A stretch of DNA of 59,342 nucleotides from CAWKDC01 sp964383495 (GCA_964383495.1 CAYLHG010000010.1:1-59342); one strand, 5' to 3'. Numbered from the stretch's first letter, positions 45,662 to 54,725 are shown. The notes: a model not told the origin generated them from the letters alone. Numbers and translations are program-made.

Positions 45662-45726
45662 GCACACTTTTCATAGGGGCGCATAACCCCGGGGTAAGCC
45701 CGGGAAAAGCATGCGCCCGTGTGTGC
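45662..45726. repeat. Long GC-rich hairpin, REP-like, between convergent genes
   Basis: GCACAC (45662-45667) pairs with GTGTGC (45721-45726), and GGGCGCAT (45677-45684) pairs with ATGCGCCC (45711-45718). The CCCCGGGG and CCCGGG palindromes lie inside. It sits between the convergent Spy-like and M48 genes and could serve as a bidirectional terminator. The GGGCGCAT/ATGCGCCC arms equal those at 15719-15737. Confidence 0.55.
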
Positions 45727-45752
45727 CAGCCGCACCTCTTTTTTTCCTACTA

Positions 45753-46547
45753 TTACCGGCAAGCTGGTTTACCCTTAGCTGTCTTATAATCCGCTTCAGC
45801 AGCTGGCATCCATGTTTCAAACTGTTGAATTCTGTTTTTACTACTAGGGTGAGTTTGTAAAAATTCAGGCTTTTTTTCCCCTTTATCTTGGGCATCCATC
45901 TTTCTCCACAACGTAATGCTGGCATGTGGATCAAACCCTGCTTTAGCCATATAGATTAACCCTATATGATCAGCCTCAGATTCTTGAGTGCGCGAGAAGG
46001 GGAGGAGGATACCCAGTTGCGCGCCTGCACCTAGTAAAGCAGCCATCCTGCTTGGGTTAACATTCGCCCCAGCCGAAGCAGCAATTAAATTAATCCCTAA
46101 TTCTGTAGCCATTTGTGTAGAAACACGTTCATTCCCATGCCCGGCAACCACGTGAGCTAATTCGTGAGCCAACACAACAGCCAATTCGTCTTGACTGCTC
46201 ACTAAGGCAATCATCCCTGTATTAACACCAATTTTTCCGCCTGGTAACGCAAAAGCATTGGGAGATTTATCTACAAACACAGCGACTTCCCACTTTTTGG
46301 TTTGATAAGCAGGAGGAAGTTCAGGGAGAAGGGCATCGGTTACACACTGAACAAACGCTTGATTTTTAGGATTGGTGTCTATTTTGCTTTCTTTTTTTAA
46401 AGCTTTAAAGCTTTCGGCCCCCATGTTATCCATTTGTTTTTCTGGGATAATTTTCATTTGGTGACGGCCCGTAGGAGAGGTTGCGCAAGCCAGCAACACT
46501 CCCACCAAACAAATAGACATTAAACAGCGAACTACTTTCATGGGCAC
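45753..46547 (-). CDS. M48-family metalloprotease lipoprotein
   Basis: A lipobox LLAC with C21 predicts a lipoprotein, probably attached to the outer membrane from the periplasmic side. The zinc motif HELAH is at 128-132, with the third ligand in ESEADHIG near residue 190. This is the LoiP/YcaL type of M48 protease, which degrades misfolded outer-membrane proteins in E. coli. The start is ATG 46547 or ATG 46541. Neighbours give no operon hint. Confidence 0.88.
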   Translation of the reverse strand: MPMKVVRCLMSICLVGVLLACATSPTGRHQMKIIPEKQMDNMGAESFKALKKESKIDTNPKNQAFVQCVTDALLPELPPAYQTKKWEVAVFVDKSPNAFALPGGKIGVNTGMIALVSSQDELAVVLAHELAHVVAGHGNERVSTQMATELGINLIAASAGANVNPSRMAALLGAGAQLGILLPFSRTQESEADHIGLIYMAKAGFDPHASITLWRKMDAQDKGEKKPEFLQTHPSSKNRIQQFETWMPAAEADYKTAKGKPACR

Positions 46548-46632
46548 AATATAACATATTTAGGATTTACAGAACATATTGAAATTTTCAAGACTAAGTC
46601 TACACTTAAGAAAGCTAACCGGAGACCAGCTC

Positions 46633-47406
46633 ATGAAAAAATTCTTAATGATTTTATCCACCCTTGTGGTATTAGCGGCCATTGCTGTGATTATTGTATT
46701 TTTTCAAATGAATAATATCATCAAGGTAGCAATTGAGCGCTATGGTTCCGACGTGGCTGGTGTTCCAGTGAAGGTGGGTGTTGCAGATGTTTCTCCTACC
46801 AATGGCGAAGGCTCATTATCTTCTTTTTCATTAGGTAACCCCGCAGGTTTCAAAGCCGAGAATGCGTTTGCGGTAGAAAAAATTTCTCTTAAAGTAGATA
46901 AAAATTCGTTAACCACAGACAAAGTGATTGTGCAAGAAGTTTCCATTGAAAGCCCTCGTATTAATTACGAATTAGCAGGCAACAAAAATAACTTTGAGGT
47001 GATACGTGCACACATTAACAAGCATTTAGCAAAATTGTCGGGTTCAAGCATGCAGGATGCTGAGAATGCGATTGATAAAAAACAAATCATTATTAATGAT
47101 TTGTATGTTAAAAACGGAACGATTACGGTTTCCGCGCCGATGATTGCCGGGCAAAGTTACCATGTAGCATTGCCAGATATTCACTTGCAAAATTTAGGCA
47201 AAGATGAAAAACCAGGTAATTTGCCGATTATTATGCAACAAATCATGATGGTATTAACCGGTGATGTGATGCACGCAGTGGGTGGCGTAACAGTTAAAAA
47301 TTTCGATAAGATGGTTACTCAAGGCGGTGTTGATAATCCACTAAACGATGTTCAAAAAGGGTTAGAAAATGTGGGCGACAGCATTGACCATTTAATTAAA
47401 GAATAA
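46633..47406 (+). CDS. Membrane-anchored AsmA-like protein of unknown function
   Basis: One N-terminal helix (about 5-25) anchors a periplasmic part with repeated strand pairs (VGVADVSPTNGEGSLSS, VIVQEVSIESP, IIINDLYVKNGTI). This resembles the beta-groove of AsmA/DUF748 proteins, but the protein is short (257 residues). GGAG before ATG 46633 decides the start over an upstream frame. It is divergent from the M48 gene, separated by about 85 bases. Function not known; a role in envelope lipid handling would be a guess. Confidence 0.6.
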   Translation: MKKFLMILSTLVVLAAIAVIIVFFQMNNIIKVAIERYGSDVAGVPVKVGVADVSPTNGEGSLSSFSLGNPAGFKAENAFAVEKISLKVDKNSLTTDKVIVQEVSIESPRINYELAGNKNNFEVIRAHINKHLAKLSGSSMQDAENAIDKKQIIINDLYVKNGTITVSAPMIAGQSYHVALPDIHLQNLGKDEKPGNLPIIMQQIMMVLTGDVMHAVGGVTVKNFDKMVTQGGVDNPLNDVQKGLENVGDSIDHLIKE

Positions 47407-47470
47407 CCGTTCCATTTTAAGCCCCCTTATGCTATGCTCGTTGGTTTCTTGCATACGTAAGGGGATGATC

Positions 47471-48448
47471 ATGAAGAAAGCAGTGCGTGTTGTGGTAACT
47501 GGTGCCGCTGGGCAAATCAGTTATAGCTTGCTGTTTCGTATTGCCAATGGCGATATGTTGGGCAAGGATCAACCCGTTATTCTTCAACTGCTCGAACTTC
47601 CACAATCTATGTCTGCACTGAATGGTGTAGTGATGGAATTAGTGGATTGTGCCTTTCCCTTATTGGCAGGCATTGTAGCTACTGATGATCCTGCTCTTGC
47701 ATTTAAAGATGCTGATTACGGGTTGCTCGTAGGCGCACGTCCTCGTACTAAAGGCATGGAGCGTTCCGATTTAATGGCAGCGAACGCCGCTATTTTCAGT
47801 GTGCAGGGTAAAGCATTAAATGATTATGCTTCGCGTGATGTAAAAGTATTGGTGGTGGGCAACCCTGCTAATACCAATGCACTCATTGCGATTAAAAATG
47901 CGCCGGATTTAAACCCTCGTCAAATTCATGCCATGATGCGCCTGGATCATAATCGCGCCTTGGGCCAGATTGCTCAAAAAACAAACGTACCTGTTTCTGA
48001 GGTTAAGAATCCTATTATTTGGGGGAACCATTCGGCTCTCCAATACCCTGATCTGTTTCATGCAACTGCAGCGGGGAAACCTGTGTCTGAGCTTGTAGAC
48101 CAAGCTTGGGTTGAAACAGTCTTCATTCCCACCGTCCAAAAGCGTGGTGCGGCAGTGATTGAGGCTCGAGGAGCTTCCAGCGCTGCTAGCGCTGCTAACG
48201 CCGCTATTGACCACATGCGGGACTGGGCTTTAGGCACTGCGCCTGGAACTTGGGTCAGCATGGGGGTTTACAGCGACGGTAGCTACGATGTTCCTGAAGG
48301 AGTTGTCTTTGGGTACCCGTGTACATGTACGCGGGGAGAGGTCACGGTTGTTTCTGACCTCTCTATTAACGCTTTTGGCCGGGCGCGCATCAATGCTGTC
48401 CACCAAGAGCTCCTGGATGAGAAAGCGGCTGTGGCCCATCTCATTTAA
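47471..48448 (+). CDS. mdh: Malate dehydrogenase
   Basis: NAD-dependent enzyme of the TCA cycle, of the cytosolic-eukaryote-like MDH group common in Legionella, Coxiella and Pseudomonas-like bacteria. It has VTGAAGQISYSLLFRI at the NAD fold, GARPRTKGMERSDL for the mobile loop arginines, NPANTNA and WGNHS for the catalytic histidine. The 325 residues fit. AAGGGG lies 6 bases before ATG 47471; ATG 47465 is an in-frame alternative. A weak hairpin (TAAGGG...CCCTTA) follows the stop. Confidence 0.95.
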   Translation: MKKAVRVVVTGAAGQISYSLLFRIANGDMLGKDQPVILQLLELPQSMSALNGVVMELVDCAFPLLAGIVATDDPALAFKDADYGLLVGARPRTKGMERSDLMAANAAIFSVQGKALNDYASRDVKVLVVGNPANTNALIAIKNAPDLNPRQIHAMMRLDHNRALGQIAQKTNVPVSEVKNPIIWGNHSALQYPDLFHATAAGKPVSELVDQAWVETVFIPTVQKRGAAVIEARGASSAASAANAAIDHMRDWALGTAPGTWVSMGVYSDGSYDVPEGVVFGYPCTCTRGEVTVVSDLSINAFGRARINAVHQELLDEKAAVAHLI

Positions 48449-48549
48449 AGGTAAGGGAGAATATTAATCCCCTTATAAATCAGTAAGTTAACGGCGAGCC
48501 TCCTACACTTTCGGCTGGGTAGGGCAGGGAAGAAAACCAAATAAAGCTG

Positions 48550-48579
48550 TTGACCTTACATAGGGTGCCGTGGTATATA
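48550..48579 (+). promoter_or_regulatory. Promoter of the membrane protein-phhAB operon
   Basis: TTGACC (48550-48555) and TATATA (48574-48579) are 18 bases apart, the best-matched promoter in this half of the window. It would drive the 585-residue membrane protein and, through overlap, phhA and phhB, with a leader of about 50 bases. Confidence 0.65.
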
Positions 48580-48638
48580 TTTATATAAGGAGCGCAGAAA
48601 GGAGACCAGCACGGTATCCCTGACGCTAAGGTGGCAAG

Positions 48639-50396
48639 ATGGCAGCAAATTCAAACCAAATTGATCAACTAGCAGCCTTCAAGGCTTTTAACTACCATCA
48701 CCAAGATACTTGGGCAAACAATGTTATTCATTTTTGGGATGGTGCTGATACTTTTTCAGCAACAGCCTTGCGCGCATGGTTTAATTTCTTTTTTAGGAAG
48801 CATTTACCTAACTTGTATGAGAACGACTCGGTCACGGGCTCATTGGGCGTGATAGGCGCTGCTGCTACAATAGCGTTTATTTTGCTTGGAGGGTATTTTT
48901 ACCACAAGCACAGAACGTTACGTACATTACGAGCAGAGCTAACCGAAGAGTTTTTATTAGAGTTTTATGCACATACGGAACGTGACGAGTATGGAAGTCT
49001 CCGGGGGATATTATTTCCTCAGTCGAACAGTTCCCCTGGTAATATAACCCTCAGTCGTAACGAAGATCAGAATTCCTCTGAGTTTAAATCGATGCTCAGA
49101 ACAAAACAGATAATCGAAGCTTATTTATTAGAGGCCGATGAGGATGAACAGCGTCGCGTTAATAATATTAAGGAATTTATCGACCGCGATGAAAAAAACA
49201 AAGAAAATGTTCTCGAGCAACTTAATGCTAACAATGAGAATCTGGGTACCTCGAATGAGCAACTTTCCGACACCGCATTTCAAAAATCCTGGAAACAGGG
49301 TTATGAATTTATCACGCAAGTGGGGTATATACACTGGATTGTGTGGATTATCGGCACCATTCTTTTGTATCAAACAGTCGATGGCTACGGCACTCCAGCT
49401 AAAAACCCTGATAAAGGGGATGATCAGCATGACTCGCCAAGTTATTTCGATGTAGATGGATATTTTGGTGATGTCTTGATCACGCTTGAACTGTTAGGTG
49501 CCTTTTTAGCGGCTGCAGTAATTTTGCACTATCAAAACCAAGAGCGCAAAAAGCTTAAAGAGCAGGTCAAAGAAGAGGATTTGGCTACGTCTAAAAGACA
49601 AAGAGAACATTTGCGCGGATGGTATTTGCTGGAATTAGAGAGTCAACCGTCAGACAAGACCATAGCTGCGAAGGTTTCTCCTGAAAAAACTGACTTAAAA
49701 GCTAAGAAAAAAGAAGCATACAATTTTGATGCCAACATCACTAAGACATATGTCTTCTCTTTTGGATCATACTTCTTAGGCAATTTCTTATTGACTAACA
49801 TTTTTATCTGGCCTGTGCTGGTGGGAATTAGTATCGCACTAGAAGAAACTGGATTAGCGCCTGATTTGGAAGAACATCCCAACCACTTAGATCCTAATGC
49901 AGTGATGGTGCCTATTGTCTTTGGATTAACATTAGTTGCTGCTGCCTATCACTCATGGTTATCCTTGAGAGAGCAAGATGCGAAGACGCAAAAGCATAAG
50001 ACGTTTACTGTAGGTGAAAAGCGGGATGCTGCTCAATATGTTGAAGCAACGAGCATAAGCAACTTCTTCTCCTACTGGGGCAAAAAAGAAAATCGCTGGG
50101 ATTTGGCGTACATTGTATATGGTCGTCTTGTGGGTTCGGGTGGTATCCTGTTATCACGTGTATTATTCAATGGTGGTATAGGTAATTTTCGCATGGAAGA
50201 TGGCGAGCCAACCCTCGAACCGTTCAGCCGCATGGAAATTATTCCATTTGCAGTTGCATTTGCAGTTGTTTCTATTGTCTGGAACTTAGTAGACCATTAC
50301 TATCGCAGCAAGCAAGAGGATTGCCACAAGCAAGCGAGAGATAACAGCTTATTACAAGCGGCAACAGTAAAGCGCAACCAAACACACCCAGGATAA
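48639..50396 (+). CDS. Large multi-hairpin membrane protein, unknown
   Basis: I do not recognise this 585-residue protein. About eight hydrophobic helices form four pairs (about 44-53/65-88, 226-247/274-297, 376-400/419-440, 492-512/531-552). Each pair encloses an acidic loop (for example KHLPNLYEND and LAPDLEEHPNHLDPN). Each second helix is followed by an aromatic/His and basic stretch (YFYHKHRTLRT, HYQNQERKKL, YHSWLSLRE, DHYYRSKQE). This looks like one unit repeated four times. The loop motif resembles the hairpin genes at 19031-24942. Its stop overlaps the phhA start by one base. Confidence 0.75.
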   Translation: MAANSNQIDQLAAFKAFNYHHQDTWANNVIHFWDGADTFSATALRAWFNFFFRKHLPNLYENDSVTGSLGVIGAAATIAFILLGGYFYHKHRTLRTLRAELTEEFLLEFYAHTERDEYGSLRGILFPQSNSSPGNITLSRNEDQNSSEFKSMLRTKQIIEAYLLEADEDEQRRVNNIKEFIDRDEKNKENVLEQLNANNENLGTSNEQLSDTAFQKSWKQGYEFITQVGYIHWIVWIIGTILLYQTVDGYGTPAKNPDKGDDQHDSPSYFDVDGYFGDVLITLELLGAFLAAAVILHYQNQERKKLKEQVKEEDLATSKRQREHLRGWYLLELESQPSDKTIAAKVSPEKTDLKAKKKEAYNFDANITKTYVFSFGSYFLGNFLLTNIFIWPVLVGISIALEETGLAPDLEEHPNHLDPNAVMVPIVFGLTLVAAAYHSWLSLREQDAKTQKHKTFTVGEKRDAAQYVEATSISNFFSYWGKKENRWDLAYIVYGRLVGSGGILLSRVLFNGGIGNFRMEDGEPTLEPFSRMEIIPFAVAFAVVSIVWNLVDHYYRSKQEDCHKQARDNSLLQAATVKRNQTHPG

Positions 50397-51211
50397 TGGT
50401 AATGGAAAGACACATTTATGTTGCTAAAAAGCCCAACAGTGATGGATTAATTCTTTACACGGAAGAGGAAAATGCGGTATGGAATACGCTTTATGAGCGG
50501 CAGGTACCAATTGTCTCTTCTCGCGCTTCGCAAGCATATTTAGATGGGTTAGAAGCATTAAAGCTTAGCCCTGATCACGTTCCGCAATGTACTGAAGTGT
50601 CTAAAGTGTTAGGAAAATATACTGGGTGGTCTGTTGTACCTGTAGAAGCATTAATTTCATTCGAAGAATTTTTCACGCTGTTATCAACCAAGCGTTTTCC
50701 TGCAGCAAGCTTTATTCGTATTCGTGAAGAGTTGGATTACCTTCAAGAGCCTGATATTTTTCACGAAATATTTGGGCATTGCCCCATGTTAGTGCATCCT
50801 GACTTTGCGAAATTTACAGAGGCTTTTGGAAAAATCGGGTTGCAAGCGGGGAATAAAGAACGCGCACGATTAGCACGTTTATATTGGTTCACCGCCGAAT
50901 TTGGTTTATTTCAAGAAGCCAGCGGCAATATGAAAATTTATGGCGCAGGGATCTTATCTTCTAAATCTGAAACGATTTATGCGGCAGAAAGCACAAATCC
51001 ACAGCGCGTGCCGTTTGATTTATTAACGGCATTAAGAACACCTTACCGGTATGATATTATGCAATCGTTGTATTATGTCATTAATGATTTCAAAACATTA
51101 TATGAAATGATTGAACAAGATCTGCTAAGCTTATTAAAGCAAGCAAAGAAGATGGGTGACATTTCGCGCAGTCTTGAAAAACCAGAGACTGGTGATATGC
51201 GCTCTTGTTAA
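50396..51211 (+). CDS. phhA: Phenylalanine-4-hydroxylase
   Basis: Iron- and tetrahydrobiopterin-dependent enzyme turning phenylalanine into tyrosine. The facial triad is H123 and H128 (FHEIFGHCP) and E168 (FTAEFGL). The 271 residues match bacterial single-domain enzymes without a regulatory ACT domain. TAATG overlap with the membrane protein gene upstream. The recycling enzyme phhB follows after 14 bases. Confidence 0.95.
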   Translation: MVMERHIYVAKKPNSDGLILYTEEENAVWNTLYERQVPIVSSRASQAYLDGLEALKLSPDHVPQCTEVSKVLGKYTGWSVVPVEALISFEEFFTLLSTKRFPAASFIRIREELDYLQEPDIFHEIFGHCPMLVHPDFAKFTEAFGKIGLQAGNKERARLARLYWFTAEFGLFQEASGNMKIYGAGILSSKSETIYAAESTNPQRVPFDLLTALRTPYRYDIMQSLYYVINDFKTLYEMIEQDLLSLLKQAKKMGDISRSLEKPETGDMRSC

Positions 51212-51225
51212 CAAATGGATAGATC

Positions 51226-51561
51226 ATGACAAAATTAACTCAAATGAAATGTGTGGGTTGCGAAGGCGGAATAATGCCTTTAACTCCTGAAGAAGCGAAA
51301 AAGCATTTGGAAGAATTAGCAACGGGTTGGGATATTACCGCAGACAATACTGCCATAGTGCGTCGGTTTTCGTTTAAAGGTTTTCGTCAAACATTAGAAT
51401 TTGTGAATGCTATTGCATGGATTGTAAACCGGGAGCAACATCATCCTGATTTAAAAGTAGGCTACGATTATTGCGAAGTAACATTTACAACGCATGCCAT
51501 AAAAGGGTTATCTCAAAACGATTTTATTTGCGCGGCGAAGGTAGATGCGTTGTTTGCATAA
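51226..51561 (+). CDS. phhB: Pterin-4a-carbinolamine dehydratase
   Basis: Recycles the pterin cofactor oxidised by PhhA. The active-site QHHPDL motif (H72, H73) and TTHAIKGLS are present. The 111 residues and the N-terminal CVGC segment fit bacterial PhhB. The phhA-phhB pair is standard. Confidence 0.95.
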   Translation: MTKLTQMKCVGCEGGIMPLTPEEAKKHLEELATGWDITADNTAIVRRFSFKGFRQTLEFVNAIAWIVNREQHHPDLKVGYDYCEVTFTTHAIKGLSQNDFICAAKVDALFA

Positions 51562-51567
51562 CCCCCT

Positions 51568-52098
51568 TTATTCCTGTATGCGATCTCTAATTGGAATCTC
51601 ATTTACTGTCATCGCACATCCATCTGAAAAAACAAATGTGATAGAAGCTGTTTGCCCTTCTTGAAATTGCGTACCAAATATTGGCATTTGTTTTTCTACA
51701 ATACGTTGCATCATAATATGCGGCCCGCCCATTTCCCAAGTATAATAACTTCCTACTGGGATGGTAATTTTATCTATTGGCCACATAGTGATATTGCCAG
51801 TACCGCCTTGTTGTCTATAAATATGAAATACTGTTGATCCAGCCATAGAGGAGCATGCGCTGACGAGCGTATGCTCATTTCCATCATTGTTTCTCACGGT
51901 ACCATATACAGATAACATATCTGGTCCACGGTTTACAAGACGCGCGTTCATGTTTGAAAATTCAATGTTATTGATATAGCCACAATTAAGTTTATTCTGG
52001 TTCATGTTTCGAAAAATGGGGGCGCAATCTTCAGCCAAACTTGTGAGAGCCAAAAATAATAACGGTGCAGCCAAGGTAACACGGAAATATATTTTCAT
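51568..52098 (-). CDS. PCuAC-type periplasmic copper chaperone-like protein
   Basis: A signal peptide (about 1-22) precedes a cupredoxin-like domain. The copper motif of PCuAC proteins is present in near-exact form: H92, M105, then 21 residues, H127-x-M129 (GPHIMM). PCuAC passes Cu(I) to cytochrome oxidase CuA sites. The family motif has about one residue less between the first His and Met. Cysteines near both ends (DC at 25, GC at 161) may form a disulfide, which is unusual for the family. No Sco gene is nearby. It is convergent with phhB. Confidence 0.75.
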   Translation of the reverse strand: MKIYFRVTLAAPLLFLALTSLAEDCAPIFRNMNQNKLNCGYINNIEFSNMNARLVNRGPDMLSVYGTVRNNDGNEHTLVSACSSMAGSTVFHIYRQQGGTGNITMWPIDKITIPVGSYYTWEMGGPHIMMQRIVEKQMPIFGTQFQEGQTASITFVFSDGCAMTVNEIPIRDRIQE

Positions 52099-52107
52099 TG
52101 TTGCTTC

Positions 52108-52551
52108 CTAAGGTTCATCTTTTACGATGACATCATGAATAGTTTCACTGCAGGTATCTGCAAATGTAAAAATCAAATCAATTGTATCGCCAGCACTAGG
52201 ACGATAGCGATAACCCTTTAATATCAAATAAGTGCTATTGGGCTCAAAACCGTAAACCTGTTGTGGGTTAATGACAACCTGGTCTAGCGGTGCCAATGTA
52301 ATGGGATTGTCTCCAGTGCTGGCTTCGTAGGGTTGCATAATAGCTACTTTAGCTCCGGGGCTTGCGACGTCCGTTAAGGTATGAGGCACCTCATCTCTAT
52401 TTTTAAGCGTGATAAAGGCATGTAAATCTTCTGGGTCATCTTTGCTTGGGACGGCGTAAGCATCATATAAATCGACGCGCATGTTAGTACAATCAATAGC
52501 CCAAGCAGCGCAAGGGAGGAGGGCGGTTGCTACTAATAAGTGTCTAATCAT
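52108..52551 (-). CDS. PCuAC-like exported protein lacking the copper ligands
   Basis: Signal peptide (ending AAWA) and a domain with the same layout as its neighbour (NPITLAPLDQ, then a strand turn, then GDTIDLIFTFADTC). At the HxM position it reads STYLILKG, and the earlier His and Met are absent, so copper binding by the known mode is unlikely. Cysteines near both ends match those of the neighbour. The pair is probably an ancient duplication. ATG 52551 with AGGAT upstream is preferred over ATG 52575. Confidence 0.65.
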   Translation of the reverse strand: MIRHLLVATALLPCAAWAIDCTNMRVDLYDAYAVPSKDDPEDLHAFITLKNRDEVPHTLTDVASPGAKVAIMQPYEASTGDNPITLAPLDQVVINPQQVYGFEPNSTYLILKGYRYRPSAGDTIDLIFTFADTCSETIHDVIVKDEP

Positions 52552-52679
52552 GGGGTTATCCTGCATTCTGTTCATGGTTTTATGAAGTATAGCTTATTGA
52601 ATATCATTCAACCACTAGCATGATTTAATTTATTCAGCTAGAATATAAACATATCTGTAACAGCAGGAAGGATGTAAGT

Positions 52680-53609
52680 ATGCCTCAATTACCTGAATCT
52701 ATAAAGAAGCTTAATGAGTTTAATAATGAGCCAGGCATTGCTCAACTCGCCGAAACCTTACGTGAATTGTTTGAGCATGAAGGTACAGACGCCACTCAGA
52801 ATATTGTAGAGAATCTAAGAAAGCAATTAAACACGCTTTCAGTGGATGATACTCCTCTTGCCGAAGCAGCATATCATTGTTTACTAACACTTGCTGAACG
52901 ATTTCCTATTATTAATACCAATTTGAACTTAGAAGAAATTAGTTTTGATAGTTTGTTTATTTCTTCAACGGGATATTTGTTTGATATTAATGATATGGCT
53001 ACTTTCTACAATCGAAATAATAATGATCGATTTATAAATTTTTATACAAGAGAACCATTCAACTCTCGCGATGAAGAGAGAATTAGAAAGTTATGTGTTG
53101 ATAAAAATATTCCTCTCAATCTTTCTGAGAGTGTTAGAAGAGAGGCATTGTTATTACCACTCATCGCTACGTTAGAAGAGCATCGACGTCGAGCATTGCG
53201 CCCCACGTCTATTGAAGTGAGAAGAGATAGTAATCACGAAATAGCGATTCATTTTTACGGAACTAATGTAACTATTAATAGGCTGAGCATTTCAAGAATT
53301 AGCAATGGAGAATATGAGGTCAGTATTTGTGCCCACCTCTCAGCAGCACTGAGGCTTGCTGAATGTCTTGTACGATTTGATATTAATAGGGATAGCATTA
53401 ACCGAGTAATCGCTTTTCCAGAAGGGAATAACCCAGATAGTGAACCAGAATTTCTTCTAAGAGGAACTGCAAATAATATACAAATCGCAGTGGTTCGAGT
53501 GCTTGATATGATTAAACACATTGAAGGCGAGCAAATATTTGGTGAGCATGAGGCAGAAATATTAAATTTAATCCCTTCAATGTCTTCTGGCAGTACGCCG
53601 CGTATCTAA
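52680..53609 (+). CDS. Unknown 309-residue soluble protein
   Basis: No recognised family, no signal peptide and no membrane helix. The N-terminal 80 residues are helical and acidic. A segment at about 95-140 (GYLFDIND through TREPFNSRDEERI) faintly recalls the end of U-box-like domains, where a motif of the form NPxTxxPxxxxD precedes a helix, but the core pattern is not complete. The C-terminal half alternates strands and helices. GAAGGA precedes the ATG. It overlaps the convergent gene by 4 bases. Function unknown. Confidence 0.65.
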   Translation: MPQLPESIKKLNEFNNEPGIAQLAETLRELFEHEGTDATQNIVENLRKQLNTLSVDDTPLAEAAYHCLLTLAERFPIINTNLNLEEISFDSLFISSTGYLFDINDMATFYNRNNNDRFINFYTREPFNSRDEERIRKLCVDKNIPLNLSESVRREALLLPLIATLEEHRRRALRPTSIEVRRDSNHEIAIHFYGTNVTINRLSISRISNGEYEVSICAHLSAALRLAECLVRFDINRDSINRVIAFPEGNNPDSEPEFLLRGTANNIQIAVVRVLDMIKHIEGEQIFGEHEAEILNLIPSMSSGSTPRI

Positions 53610-54703
53610 TGGCTTTGTATTTTTTTTGCCAAGACAGCAGGAGCGCTATCAGAAGGAAGAGCTAGCTCGCCTTTTGTGGGAGGCGTGGATGCATTGCGAG
53701 TTAACAAATCAGACAAACTTGTTGCTAACAATCCTTTCGGCAAGTAGGTGTTCCCTTGATGAGCGTAAGCTGGTTTTCCCCTTAATGCTGCTTCAGTCGG
53801 CAGTGCACCAAGTACTGCTTGCGCCACTCTGTCTGCTGCATTACCTGCATCAGGGCCATTAACCTCGCACTCTAATATAAACGCTTTAGGTATGAGCGAA
53901 GTATCCTGCAATTTTTCTTTGATTGCTGCAGGTAAAATAATTTTAAACTGTTTTTCCGCAGCGGGATAACTGCTTAATAGTGAACTCAATGATGAGAAAT
54001 AAGCGGGCATGTCTTTAATGCCAGGATGTATTCCATATCGTAATTGTAAGTTAGGATATTTTCCGGATAAGATCTCTGTTAATAACGCCCCCAAAAAATC
54101 CATATCTATTTCTTTGGGCTGCGTTGTCGCTGAAATAAAAACCAACTCTTCCGTGCTATTAATGTTCATTTTTGTTTTAATAGCGCTTTTATCCACTGAT
54201 ATAGGAATAGAAGCCCGATCAACACTTAAATGCCCAATAGCATTAGCTTCAAAACCATATGATCTTATTTCTGATGCAGCAGATTCTAAAGAAACCGCAA
54301 AGCTAATATTTTTTTTGCCTTGTAATAATGGGAGATAAGTAAACAAGGTGTGGTTTTGCGGTTTGAACATAAATTCATATGCAAATATGCAGGGAATATT
54401 TAATTTCAATGCGATTTTATATGGAAGATCTTGGGCAGCAGATGGAACGCCAATATAAGCTTGTTTAATATCGCTGTTACTGGCAAGTGCTCCAATGTCA
54501 GCTTCAGTAATCACTGTATTGATTTTTAATTGAGAGACTTGTTGACTTAACTGCAAATGCTTATCGCGTATTCTTTTTTCCGCATTGGAGCTTATTGGAT
54601 ACAAAATAACCTCTTGGGCTGGATTGTTATCTAGAAGCTTGAGTATTGTTTCCCAAGCAAGATCCGTATCGCCCATATCAGTTACAAAAAATCCTATGGC
54701 CAT
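53606..54703 (-). CDS. GT-B fold-like protein, possible glycosyltransferase
   Basis: The 365-residue protein has two Rossmann-like halves. A linker with GFEANAIGHLSV is followed by LVFISATTQPKEID, the position of the second nucleotide-binding half in GT-B enzymes. A late glutamate-rich segment (ECEVNGPDAGNAADR) could form the donor site. No strict family signature (such as EX7E) is evident. It has no signal peptide or membrane helix. The gene upstream is a hairpin membrane protein on the same strand, 22 bases away. The substrate cannot be told. Confidence 0.5.
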   Translation of the reverse strand: MAIGFFVTDMGDTDLAWETILKLLDNNPAQEVILYPISSNAEKRIRDKHLQLSQQVSQLKINTVITEADIGALASNSDIKQAYIGVPSAAQDLPYKIALKLNIPCIFAYEFMFKPQNHTLFTYLPLLQGKKNISFAVSLESAASEIRSYGFEANAIGHLSVDRASIPISVDKSAIKTKMNINSTEELVFISATTQPKEIDMDFLGALLTEILSGKYPNLQLRYGIHPGIKDMPAYFSSLSSLLSSYPAAEKQFKIILPAAIKEKLQDTSLIPKAFILECEVNGPDAGNAADRVAQAVLGALPTEAALRGKPAYAHQGNTYLPKGLLATSLSDLLTRNASTPPTKGELALPSDSAPAVLAKKIQSH

Positions 54704-54725
54704 CAGAACCCCTCTATCGCTATCG

